Assembly (NCBI GenBank): GCA_016839815.1
Contig: JAEOTM010000043.1
Location: 1 to 50,914, forward strand
DNA from: Candidatus Hodarchaeota archaeon
GTDB taxonomy: Archaea > Asgardarchaeota > Heimdallarchaeia > Hodarchaeales > Hodarchaeaceae
Reading direction: 5' to 3'
Length of the DNA stretch: 50,914 bases
In this document: piece by piece, positions 33,948 through 42,907 of the stretch
How positions within the stretch are numbered: position 1 is the stretch's first letter
Layout: each line of letters opens with the position of its first letter
The notes under the pieces: generated by a model
The model's database searches: none
What the model saw: only the letters and a program-made list of their open reading frames with translations
What the model was told of the DNA's origin: nothing
Program-made: the position numbers and the translations under genes

Positions 33948-34829
33948 ATGTCCTTCGAACTTTTAAGTAATTTACAAGAATTTCTGACAAAGGCTAAGCT
34001 CTCGACTTACTGTGTTAACGCCTTTCTGTCTCTTCAGAATTCTAAGGAATTAACTGCTAAAGATCTTTCTAAAATGTCTAATGTCCCGATAGGAAGGATC
34101 TATGAAGTATTAGATGAGCTAGAAAATAAGTACATGATACAAGTAAATGATTCCCGCCCCAAGACGTATAGTACAGTTCCTTTAAATCGCGCGATATATA
34201 ATTTAATTATCCACCAGACAAAAGAGGATGAGAGACGATCATCTTATCTTTACGAGCAAGCAAGAGAATTAGAATCTAAATTATATAGCTCAAAAGCAAC
34301 TCTGAAGATTGAACCATCCGAAATTTTTTACTCGACAATATTAGAGCCAAAGCGGATTGGAAAAACACTTATCAAATCAATATACGAATCTCGAGAAGAA
34401 GTTTTGCTAACAGGATTCATAAATGAACATTCTGTAAAATTACTAACTCTTGCAACAAAATTGATTGATAGCATTAATGACGCTCTCGATAGGGGAGTTC
34501 ATGTAAAATCACTGCTAACATTTGAATACGATCATAGAATACTGTCAGAAGTTCAAAAAACAGAAATTAACAAAATTGTGAGTGTGATAAGGAAGAAATT
34601 TGCGGAAGTGGGTTTATCGATAGACCGAGAAGGTTATGAATTGAAATTCACTCTCAAACAGTTCCCGAATTCTTACGATGTTATTGACAAAGAACGAGTT
34701 TTCATGAAGTTGCAGAATCCCTCTGCAGTGTGGCAAATATTTGCTTGTTTAAATATTGTTGATCCTCCACTCGCTGTAGAACTTCGGAAAAAGTATCTAA
34801 ATATTTGGCACTTTGATAGTTTCTCCTAA
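33948..34829 (+). CDS. TrmB-family transcriptional regulator
   Basis: 293 residues. The N-terminal winged helix (about 10-85) has TAKDLSKMSNVPIGRIYEVLDELENKYM and RPKTYSTVPLNRAI, the mark of the TrmB family. A helical linker (ERRSSYLYEQARELESKLY) precedes a PLD-like/sensor C-terminal domain, starting with EEVLLTGFINE. TrmB proteins bind promoters and respond to sugars in some archaea; here no sugar gene lies nearby and the C-terminus is not the classical maltose-binding form. Divergent from a 65-residue gene with close promoters. Confidence 0.85.
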   Translation: MSFELLSNLQEFLTKAKLSTYCVNAFLSLQNSKELTAKDLSKMSNVPIGRIYEVLDELENKYMIQVNDSRPKTYSTVPLNRAIYNLIIHQTKEDERRSSYLYEQARELESKLYSSKATLKIEPSEIFYSTILEPKRIGKTLIKSIYESREEVLLTGFINEHSVKLLTLATKLIDSINDALDRGVHVKSLLTFEYDHRILSEVQKTEINKIVSVIRKKFAEVGLSIDREGYELKFTLKQFPNSYDVIDKERVFMKLQNPSAVWQIFACLNIVDPPLAVELRKKYLNIWHFDSFS

Positions 34830-34885
34830 TAATAAAATCAAGAACAGTTTAGAAAAAAATAGGAAAGGAGGAGAATAATCTCGGT

Positions 34886-35383
34886 TTATTTAATCTCTTC
34901 CCACTTTTCAGGAGATGGAGAGCTCAGAATCCGAGCCCTTTCAGCCTCGAATTGTTCCTCTGTTAATACTTCTCGTTCTCTCAAGCTGGCTAAGCGTTCT
35001 AGCTGAGAAAGGCGATCCTTGGAACGAAAATTGCGATCAATGGCTGAGGAAATTTCTTTATCTACAATAATTGCGCCTTTCCCAATACTATAAGTAAGTA
35101 ATAATAGTAGAAAACCCACAGCTACTAAAATTAGTCCAATGACAATTAATAGAGGCGTAATTAACTCTGGATTGTCTATCAAAAACTGTGCACCTGTTCC
35201 CTCAATAGTTCCATATTCAACAATCTCTGGGTAGACTAAAGGAATCCAAGATAATGCTAGGACTACTCCACCTGAGAATGCCAAAGCTCCTCCTGTTACA
35301 CCCAATGTAAACATAAATAATCCTACAAAAAATCCTGCGATACCTCTGTACCCCACTTTTATTAAGCTTGCACTACCACTCAT
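34886..35383 (-). CDS. Membrane protein with C-terminal SHOCT domain
   Basis: 165 residues. Two hydrophobic helices (about 12-45 and 72-98) are followed by a cytosolic part ending with the SHOCT pattern LERLASLREREVLTEEQFEAERARIL. SHOCT motifs are short helical pieces found at the ends of many membrane proteins and are thought to aid oligomerisation. No enzyme function is seen. Confidence 0.8.
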   Translation of the reverse strand: MSGSASLIKVGYRGIAGFFVGLFMFTLGVTGGALAFSGGVVLALSWIPLVYPEIVEYGTIEGTGAQFLIDNPELITPLLIVIGLILVAVGFLLLLLTYSIGKGAIIVDKEISSAIDRNFRSKDRLSQLERLASLREREVLTEEQFEAERARILSSPSPEKWEEIK

Positions 35384-35735
35384 ATTAATTCACACTTCGA
35401 AATTTTCTGATTAAAACAACATAATCTACTTGAGTAACTTGATCCTATTATATGCTGCTTTTGTGGCATACAATCAACAATAATTGAAGGAATTTTACTT
35501 TATGGGTTTGGTAGCTGTGAGGAGAAAAGGTGAAAGCTGTTCCAAGAAGAATAAAAGGCGTTATATGTGCTAATTCCTTTATAACTGTTCCTAGTATAAA
35601 GCTTTTCAATTAGAAGACAAATTTTATTAGTTAAATTTTCTTCGTTTGACAGTTAATATTCCCTGGGGGGATTAATAATAGGAAACTCGGAAAACTGTCC
35701 TTTACTGCTAGTGATTAGGTTAACTTCATATAGAA
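35384..35735. other. 352-base intergenic region
   Basis: Divergent promoter region between the SHOCT protein and the giant surface protein. I see only short AT-rich elements and a 23-codon frame with no support; no RNA or strong hairpin. Confidence 0.4.
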
Positions 35736-38700
35736 ATGAGAGTTCTAGTAAAACATCATGCGTCAATCTATCAATTAATTGGATTGAGTAGAATGGTTTT
35801 ACCTAGGCCACCTAGACCAGCATATGCAATGGTCTTTTTTGTTGTGATGATACTTGCTGTAGTTCCCTCTCTTAATTTAAAAGAATATAATGAAATAATT
35901 ACGGATTCTATACCGATTCCATCATTAACTGATCTTTCAGGAAATTCTGTTATTGAAAATAACCCGAAATCCCCTTCTTTCTCCATTCAATCCTTTCAGA
36001 CTCCAAATATTCTATTCATTGTAGATAATGAAATTTCTCTAAACCCTGATAAGGACCTCCCGTTTCTCAATTTTATGCGTGACACTCTAAACTATAATGT
36101 GACATGTCACACTGCAAATGCCTCCTATTCGTATGAAGGATATGATGCCATTGTTATTTCAAATTCAGTTAGTGAATCAGGAACTGTCGATAGTTTAATT
36201 TCTGCCCCTATCCCTATTATGACAATGCAGGCTGGACATTGTGATGAATTTCAATTAGGAAGTCAATATAGTATAAAGGGAGCAACCCAATTATATATCC
36301 TTAATAACACTCATTTTGTAAGTGAAGGTCTCAAAAATGAGTCTTTCTTTGACGTTTATTCTTCTGAAAATGACATACAGCACATTAAAGGATACAGCTC
36401 AGTACCTTTAGGCGTAGAAATCGATCTTATTGCTCTCAGAACAGATACAAAGGGGGGAATTTTTGATAGTGATGCAACGTGGGTAGCACTTGATAAAGGT
36501 AAAAGAGCATGGGATTTGTCAATAGCCCCGGAACGAAGAGTATTCTGGGGAGCTTTCTGGGGAAATACGCTCCTTATTGATGGTTGGAATTATTGGAATA
36601 GGACATTGAGTTGGCTATTATACGATGATGTACCAGGTTATGCCACTATTCAAGTCGAAGTGTCTGATCTCGATAATAATACTGTTGTAAATGCAGAAGT
36701 TAATCTTACAAATTCGTGGAATCACTCACAGTCTTGGAGTCAAAATACTTCAAGTTCTGGTTCCTGTTCGTTTATAAATATACCATTTGGATATTATAAT
36801 ATTACTGTAGAATACGAGAGTTCAATAAATAATGATTATTCTTTTCTAGAGATTGCTGGTGAGCGTACCTATCATTTGAAACCGTTTTTCCTATACTCTG
36901 TCCAAATCGGGGCTTTTATTGATGATGATCCACCAATTATAACAAATATTCAGTTTCACCCCACTAATTCTACGTTTTCTGTATCAGTTTATGATGTGAG
37001 TAATATCGATAACGTGAATCTTAGTATAACGGTTAGAGATTCTACTAATGATAGCATTTTACGAAATTCAGTTTATACAATGGTTTACTTAGCCGATCTT
37101 ACTTATATTAATGATACAGCCCTACAAGGTTTGCCTATAACTGGAATAAGTGTGGATTACAATATCACAGCGAAGGATGTAGCTGGGAATTCAATAGTCT
37201 CTGAGCCTCAATTTTTTACTCTTGGGGATGTTAGCGCACCAATAGTGTATTTTTATAATGTAACAGATAGTGGAGATGGTAGCTTAAGATTCTATGCAAA
37301 TGTCAGCGATGTAGAGAGCCTAGTGCAAGAAGTAATTCTGAGAATTAATGATACAGATGAAAATATGTATCTTAACGCCTCTGGATTTTGGATCTTAGAA
37401 AAATATGCGTATTTTGGACAGATATTGAACTATTCTATATTTTCAACCACAGATAGTGTTGGTAACGAGAATAATGATAGTATAAACCCTAAATTTGCTC
37501 TAATTACTCCTCAAGACTCTATGCAACCATTAATTTATGATGTCAGTGATACTCTCGCATCACATGATGAAGGATTGGTTATATTCACTGCGGTTGTTGA
37601 GGAATTAAATCAGTACCAGAGTGGTGTAAATGTCACAAGTGTTGCCATCATTCTTTCAATATTTAATGGGACTTGGTATAACGATTCTTTATATGAGATG
37701 ACCGCACTAGGAGAAATCACTTACGAGTTTGAGTATTCTTTCCATTACAATGATACCATAAGTTATCGGATAATTGCTACAGATTTTGCAGGGAATTTGA
37801 ATCCTGGTTATGAACATATTGGCTCAATTGATGATCATATTGCTCCCCAATTATCTTTTGATGCAAGAGAATATGGGAATGGTATCGTAGAGTTTAATTC
37901 CACTGTGAGTGACTGGCCAAATAATGCTACTGATGTTAAACTATTTTTTACTCAAGATTACTTCGGTAACTGGTTCAATGTTTCAATGTCAAATATCACT
38001 GAGAATTTATATGTAGCTCAGATAGAAGGGTTTGACTTTCGACTTCATGATGTTTGGTTTTATGCGACAGCTACAGATCAAGCAAATAATTCATATGAAC
38101 CAACCCCTGATCAATACCAAAAGGTCGATTTAACTGATCTTATAGCACCTCATATCTATTTCATTGTTGATAATTCTACATCAGTTGATGGAGAAATCTT
38201 CATTACAGCATGGGCAAATGATCCTTATGGTGACACCCCGAATATAAATAATACTTTTAAAATCAATTTTACTTTGCAAGGGCTTACCTCTCAATATGAA
38301 ATGAGTTATGATTCGTTTTACTTCTATAAATTTAATCAAATTTTTAACTACAATGATGAAGTAAATATTAAAATCTGGACAACAGATAGTGTGGGAAATA
38401 TAGGAAGTATAAATCGATCTATTATAATAGGTGATTTTTCTGCCCCAAAAATTGTAAATACAGGAATAATTGAGTATCAAAACGGTACTGCTACCTTCTG
38501 GGCGGACGTCGTTGAGTACCCAACTGGAAGTGGACTTCCCACCGAAGAATCATCCGTTAAGGTAGAATATGTGTTTGTTTCTAGCTTCAATGAAACCATG
38601 AGTAGGAATGAATCATCAAATATATACACATACACTATATCAGGATTCGTTCCTGGAAACGCATTTACTTACCGTATAAGTGCATTTGATAACACAAATA

Positions 38701-40163
38701 ATTCTGCTGTCACCTTTTGGACGAAAACAAGTATTGAAGACAATACACCTCCACTTAGTAGAGGATTTGGATACATTGATACATTAATTAACCAAACATC
38801 CACTCAACTTGATTTCTGGGTTGAGGTAGAAGATCCATTTGGTCCTGTAATTGGTGTAGAAATAACTATTGAGTATTTCAGTAGGCTCTCCCCAATAACA
38901 GCCAGTAGTGAAATGAGTAGGATAGGTAACGAATACATATATTCACTTTATATGCCTTGCAATACTTCTTTCAACTATAGTATCCAGATTTATGATGCAA
39001 AACCAAATATATTAGTACTGAATAGGAGTAACTTGAGAAGCTACTGGGGACCAGTAGTGATTGATGCGGCTGTAGAACAAAACCCAGATAATTCAATTTT
39101 AATATGGGCTAATGTATCACATTGGGGCTCAGGAGTTTCTGAAGTTATTTTCGAGTATGAGTATGAGACTCAAGGGGGTTCTGGAAGCAAAACAACTAGA
39201 ATTAACCTTGAATCAGTTCAGTTAGAATTTAATGGGACTTTATATATCAAGACCATCACATTCTCTGAACCAGGAGCATTAAGTTGGACCATAATTGCCA
39301 AGGATTCGTCTGGATCCTTCACTGCTACAAAATCTTCTGTTAAATCTTTTTTCGTATCATTCCCTTCCAATACATTAAGCTGGGAAGAAATTCTTCCACT
39401 AGTTCTCGGGTTGTCACTTATTCCCATAATTTTTATTTTGGCTCTTGCCAATATCAGGAGACGACGGACTCGAAAAATTGAAAAGAAGAAGCAAATCGAA
39501 ATACAAATTTCGGAACGATTTAATGACAGTTTGAGTTTAAGGTCTGTAATTTGTCGAAATAATAATGGACTTCCATTTTATACTAAAACATTCTTGGAAG
39601 ACACTCAAGATTTGGATTTAACAGCAGGTCTTACATCTGCGGTATCAGACTTGGTATCTGAAGTTTCAAAGAGGTCAATGAAAAAAGGAGAGTTTGATCT
39701 AATTGAACGAGAAGGTTTTAGTATATTATCTCATCACGGAGATTATTCTACAGTTAGCATAATATCTGAGGGTAAGCTAAGTCCTTACATGAGGGAACGA
39801 ATAACTGAGCTTCATAATGATATTGAATCTCAGTTTACTCAAGAAAATCTTGAGGATCCCATGTTTGGTGATCAAAGCGAATATATTCAAGGATTAATCT
39901 ATAAATACCTGAATGTGGTGTTACTTAGCAAATTAACTTTTGATTTTAACCGATTCAAAGAATTTAAGAAGAATTTTACAGAGGAGGAAAAGAAATACAT
40001 TAGCTATCTTTCTGAGATTCCAGCGATTAATGACGATAGAGTAACTTTCTATGTGACTACATTTACATCCTCAATTACTCGTCATGGAGTATCATTAGCT
40101 GCTGCATACACATTACTGGAAAAATGCTTCAGATATAGGATAATATTCCCAATCACATTTTGA
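35736..40163 (+). CDS. Giant Ig-like surface protein with one membrane helix and a cytosolic longin/roadblock-like domain
   Basis: 1475 residues. A hydrophobic segment at about 30-48 is the signal or anchor; the start could also be M20. A Rossmann-like domain (about 90-310; NILFIVDNE, DAIVISNS) comes first. A carboxypeptidase-regulatory-like strand set (about 307-375) follows. About eight beta-sandwich modules of roughly 100 residues then repeat, many ending in D.aGN (TDSVGN, TDFAGN, TDQANN), rich in Asn-x-Ser/Thr. One membrane helix lies at about 1218-1240 with RRRR after it. The last 230 residues are cytosolic: LRSVICRNNNGLPFYTKTF, a helix TAGLTSAVSDLVSEV and strands with ISEGKLSP fit a longin/roadblock-like module. 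It may link an outside signal to GTPase machinery. Confidence 0.85.
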   Translation: MRVLVKHHASIYQLIGLSRMVLPRPPRPAYAMVFFVVMILAVVPSLNLKEYNEIITDSIPIPSLTDLSGNSVIENNPKSPSFSIQSFQTPNILFIVDNEISLNPDKDLPFLNFMRDTLNYNVTCHTANASYSYEGYDAIVISNSVSESGTVDSLISAPIPIMTMQAGHCDEFQLGSQYSIKGATQLYILNNTHFVSEGLKNESFFDVYSSENDIQHIKGYSSVPLGVEIDLIALRTDTKGGIFDSDATWVALDKGKRAWDLSIAPERRVFWGAFWGNTLLIDGWNYWNRTLSWLLYDDVPGYATIQVEVSDLDNNTVVNAEVNLTNSWNHSQSWSQNTSSSGSCSFINIPFGYYNITVEYESSINNDYSFLEIAGERTYHLKPFFLYSVQIGAFIDDDPPIITNIQFHPTNSTFSVSVYDVSNIDNVNLSITVRDSTNDSILRNSVYTMVYLADLTYINDTALQGLPITGISVDYNITAKDVAGNSIVSEPQFFTLGDVSAPIVYFYNVTDSGDGSLRFYANVSDVESLVQEVILRINDTDENMYLNASGFWILEKYAYFGQILNYSIFSTTDSVGNENNDSINPKFALITPQDSMQPLIYDVSDTLASHDEGLVIFTAVVEELNQYQSGVNVTSVAIILSIFNGTWYNDSLYEMTALGEITYEFEYSFHYNDTISYRIIATDFAGNLNPGYEHIGSIDDHIAPQLSFDAREYGNGIVEFNSTVSDWPNNATDVKLFFTQDYFGNWFNVSMSNITENLYVAQIEGFDFRLHDVWFYATATDQANNSYEPTPDQYQKVDLTDLIAPHIYFIVDNSTSVDGEIFITAWANDPYGDTPNINNTFKINFTLQGLTSQYEMSYDSFYFYKFNQIFNYNDEVNIKIWTTDSVGNIGSINRSIIIGDFSAPKIVNTGIIEYQNGTATFWADVVEYPTGSGLPTEESSVKVEYVFVSSFNETMSRNESSNIYTYTISGFVPGNAFTYRISAFDNTNNSAVTFWTKTSIEDNTPPLSRGFGYIDTLINQTSTQLDFWVEVEDPFGPVIGVEITIEYFSRLSPITASSEMSRIGNEYIYSLYMPCNTSFNYSIQIYDAKPNILVLNRSNLRSYWGPVVIDAAVEQNPDNSILIWANVSHWGSGVSEVIFEYEYETQGGSGSKTTRINLESVQLEFNGTLYIKTITFSEPGALSWTIIAKDSSGSFTATKSSVKSFFVSFPSNTLSWEEILPLVLGLSLIPIIFILALANIRRRRTRKIEKKKQIEIQISERFNDSLSLRSVICRNNNGLPFYTKTFLEDTQDLDLTAGLTSAVSDLVSEVSKRSMKKGEFDLIEREGFSILSHHGDYSTVSIISEGKLSPYMRERITELHNDIESQFTQENLEDPMFGDQSEYIQGLIYKYLNVVLLSKLTFDFNRFKEFKKNFTEEEKKYISYLSEIPAINDDRVTFYVTTFTSSITRHGVSLAAAYTLLEKCFRYRIIFPITF

Positions 40164-40171
40164 AATTGGGA
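40147..40171. terminator. Possible hairpin at the end of the giant Ig-like gene
   Basis: TCCCAAT and ATTGGGA (7 bp) flank an 11-base loop that contains the stop codon. The T-run after it is weak. Confidence 0.3.
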
Positions 40172-40261
40172 GTCTATCCATTTTACTATTAAAGATTATT
40201 ACATAGATTCTGAAATTGTTTGTGAGAAATAGATGTTCTCCTTAGTTTTTCCCATCTGTAT

Positions 40262-40423
40262 TCAAATATATTCATTGATATCCTTCTTTCCATGCAATAA
40301 TTGGGGAAGGCAATTAAAGCATGTCCATGTCCGATTCTGTTTGTAGGTTATTGAAATTAACGGGATTTCATCGTCTGAACTTGAACAGACAACGCAATTC
40401 TGTGTATGATTTTGTGCTGACAT
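40262..40423 (-). CDS. Small zinc-ribbon protein (53 residues)
   Basis: MSAQNHTQNCVVCSSSDDEI opens the frame; Cys pairs at 10/13 and 35/38 (CVVC and CFNC, the latter followed by LPQLLHG) form a zinc ribbon. GGAGAG lies six bases ahead of the ATG at 40423, a good ribosome site. This CxxC...CxxCLP..LHG layout is seen in small archaeal and bacterial proteins of unknown role. It follows the PhnB-like gene by 23 bases, so they are likely one operon. Confidence 0.78.
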   Translation of the reverse strand: MSAQNHTQNCVVCSSSDDEIPLISITYKQNRTWTCFNCLPQLLHGKKDINEYI

Positions 40424-40446
40424 ATTTATTCTCTCCAAATAGATTC

Positions 40447-40887
40447 TTATGATTTCTGAGTATCAGTAAAGTTTAATTGCCATCCAATTCCAAACTGATC
40501 TTCAAATCGTGCATAAAATGCTCCCCAAAACGTTCTCTGTAGTTCCATCTTTATTTTTAGTTTCAACTTCTGCACTTTTGAATATATCAAGTCGATTTTT
40601 TCTTTAGAATCAAGATCTAAAACGATTTCAACATTATTAGCTAAATCCTGTTGAAAATTGGTATTATCAGACAAATAAAAAAACGATTCGCCAATATTCA
40701 ATTCCGCATGCATTGTGGAATCTTCATAGTCAAAATCTTTAGGAAAACCAAATTCTTCTCCAATTTCTTTGGAAAAAGGTTGGTGTTCAATGAGTCTGGC
40801 CTCAAATAATTCTTTATAATGCTCAATCGCTTGTATTCCATTAGGAACCTGCAAATAAGGAATAATCTTTACCATTTGATTCACCAT
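40447..40887 (-). CDS. PhnB-like VOC protein
   Basis: 146 residues. It has the PhnB/DUF-type VOC pattern: IIPYLQVPNGIQAIEHYKELFEA at the start, DSTMHAELNIGESFFYLSD in the middle, and FWGAFYARFEDQFGIGWQLNF at the end, which is the most telling block. Two ATGs lie at its start (40887 and 40872); the first is used. PhnB-like proteins share the glyoxalase fold, often without proven activity. The small zinc-ribbon gene downstream is probably co-transcribed. Confidence 0.85.
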   Translation of the reverse strand: MVNQMVKIIPYLQVPNGIQAIEHYKELFEARLIEHQPFSKEIGEEFGFPKDFDYEDSTMHAELNIGESFFYLSDNTNFQQDLANNVEIVLDLDSKEKIDLIYSKVQKLKLKIKMELQRTFWGAFYARFEDQFGIGWQLNFTDTQKS

Positions 40888-41233
40888 AAAATTGTAACTA
40901 TTCTGATTACACTATCCACTCAAAGTCTATATTTTCATCGAGTGGGTAGTCGGAAGTTCAAACTTATAAAAGAATGAATATTTTTCCCCCAAACCGATTA
41001 TTTCTTCGCGTAATTTATTAACTGACTATCTGAATTCCAATAAATGAATCTTTATGACTGTTGGTCTATAATCATTCAGGTCTGCAAAAAATCTAGGGAA
41101 GGTAAGGTTTTCGTCTTTATACAGCGTAATTTTGGGATATTATACGTATCTATAATGTAATTTCCAAATCTAATAAAGTGAGAATTCCCAGAGAAAAATT
41201 GGTCCTCTTATTCTATGGAAGTGGGTTTATTCA
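40888..41233. other. 346-base intergenic region
   Basis: Region between the divergent PhnB-like and chemoreceptor genes. I see no gene or RNA; only AT-rich elements that could serve promoters on both sides. Confidence 0.4.
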
Positions 41234-42418
41234 ATGTTTAAACAACAAAAAAGATTCCTAGAGGATATTTTATCCTTTTTCTTCAATGATCCTAGTTTTG
41301 TATTAAGTTATTTACGATTTCTTGTAGTATCCATCGGAATAACAGCATTTTTGTTTTTAGCTGTTACTTTTGTCCCTTCAGAAATCGCTGAAACGGATTT
41401 AGGGATAAATTTATTTCTCTTACTTTCCTTAACTTCTGACATTGGAATGATCATCTTCTTTAAGCTATTATATGGCAATAGTGTCTATTATAAGATCGCT
41501 TTCAATATTGCGATAGTAGTAGCTGTGTCAATAAATTGTACTCTTCTAATATTGTCATTAGGAGGAAGCTTCTATTATACGGTACCAATTTACAGTTTTG
41601 GATCAATCTTTAGCCTGTTCTTAATCATCTATACAATCAGATCGGTTAAACAACCCTTAACTGAGATCACTGAAGATACAAAAAAGCTCGCACGTGGGGA
41701 ACTACATCACACACTAACCCCTATTGATAAATACGGTAAAGAATATGCAGAATTACAGAATGTATATGGAAAACTAGTAGATTATCTCATAACTATCGTT
41801 TCTTCATTAAAGGGAAGTGTAGAAGGATTAGTAACCGATTCCGATAGATTAGCTACCACTTCTGAAGAAGTAAATGCGTTAAGCGAAGAAATTGCAGCTA
41901 CTATTCAGCAAATCAGTCGTGGGGCCTCTATCCAATCAGAAATGTCACTAAAGGCGATTGATGGAATAAAAAAGATGACTGAAGATTTTGATCACACCTT
42001 AGCTGATGTCGAAACAACCTTAAAGGTCATTGATGATGTAGCAAGCCAAACAAATATTCTCGCTCTGAATGCAGCTATAGAGGCTGCACGTGCAGGAGAG
42101 TATGGTAGAGGATTTGCAGTAGTTGCAGATAACGTCAGAAGGTTAGCTGAGGAAACTTCTTCTTATTCTGGAGATATTGCTAGATTAAATGAATCCTTAG
42201 TTTCTAATATTGGTGGAAATGTTATTAAACTCCAAGAGATCCTACAAAGATTTTCAGCAAATTCCGAAGAGTATAGTGCTTCAAGTGAACAAGTAGCTGC
42301 AGCAACTGAAGAGCAAACAGCATCAATGCACCAAATTACCACAACTGCCAAAGCATTAGCGGAGCTTGCTGATAGTCTTTCTCAAGAAATTGCAGTTTTT
42401 AGACTAGAAGAAAGGTAG
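41234..42418 (+). CDS. Methyl-accepting chemotaxis-like protein (orphan)
   Basis: 394 residues. Four membrane helices fill about 20-135, without an outer sensor domain. A HAMP-like stretch (about 137-200) follows. The signalling hairpin tip reads [39 protein letters not shown], the conserved kinase-contact loop. Methylation helices flank it ([19 protein letters not shown] and [12 protein letters not shown]). Chemoreceptors normally act with CheA and CheW; none of the che genes is in the window. It could serve in trans or regulate another kinase. Confidence 0.92.
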   Translation: MFKQQKRFLEDILSFFFNDPSFVLSYLRFLVVSIGITAFLFLAVTFVPSEIAETDLGINLFLLLSLTSDIGMIIFFKLLYGNSVYYKIAFNIAIVVAVSINCTLLILSLGGSFYYTVPIYSFGSIFSLFLIIYTIRSVKQPLTEITEDTKKLARGELHHTLTPIDKYGKEYAELQNVYGKLVDYLITIVSSLKGSVEGLVTDSDRLATTSEEVNALSEEIAATIQQISRGASIQSEMSLKAIDGIKKMTEDFDHTLADVETTLKVIDDVASQTNILALNAAIEAARAGEYGRGFAVVADNVRRLAEETSSYSGDIARLNESLVSNIGGNVIKLQEILQRFSANSEEYSASSEQVAAATEEQTASMHQITTTAKALAELADSLSQEIAVFRLEER

Positions 42419-42445
42419 ATTATGATTTTTCTTCATTGAAATATG

Positions 42446-42646
42446 CTAGGGGAAGGGATAATTGTAGAGTTTATCAAAGACAGTCTTTAATTGAATAAGT
42501 CGATCTAGCCTGTCTTCGTACAATTGTCTTTCCGTCTTATTCTGGTTTTTAGACTGAATGTTGTTTTTTTTTGTCCTTTCTTCTAAGAATTGAGCATAAA
42601 CTGCTAATCGTTGATCAAGTAATTTCCAGAAGTCTGGACTTAACAT
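42446..42646 (-). CDS. Small coiled-coil protein (66 residues), unknown
   Basis: MLSPDFWKLLDQRLAVYAQF begins a helix, then a Lys/Asn/Gln-rich turn and a second helix (YEDRLDRLIQLKTVFDKLY). AAAGGAGAAA lies about eight bases before the ATG, a fair ribosome site. Convergent with the chemoreceptor gene (27 bases between stops). A helical hairpin is likely. Family not recognised. Confidence 0.6.
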   Translation of the reverse strand: MLSPDFWKLLDQRLAVYAQFLEERTKKNNIQSKNQNKTERQLYEDRLDRLIQLKTVFDKLYNYPFP

Positions 42647-42907
42647 TATTTTTCTCCTTTTTTTTATTTATCAAGTAATATAGTTGTTTGCACCTTAATA
42701 AACTAGACCGAAACAATCTTCCGCAGGGGATTATTCTCTGATGATTTATCTAGAGCAAAGAAAAGTGGTTATGGATTATCTTCTAGTCTAAAGTGAAATT
42801 TATTTCAAAATAGGATACAAATCAACAAATACGACTTTTCACAGAGTAAGTCTTTTTAGGTTGAAATTACATCAAGAAATGTATTTCATTGAGATAATTA
42901 TCAATCA

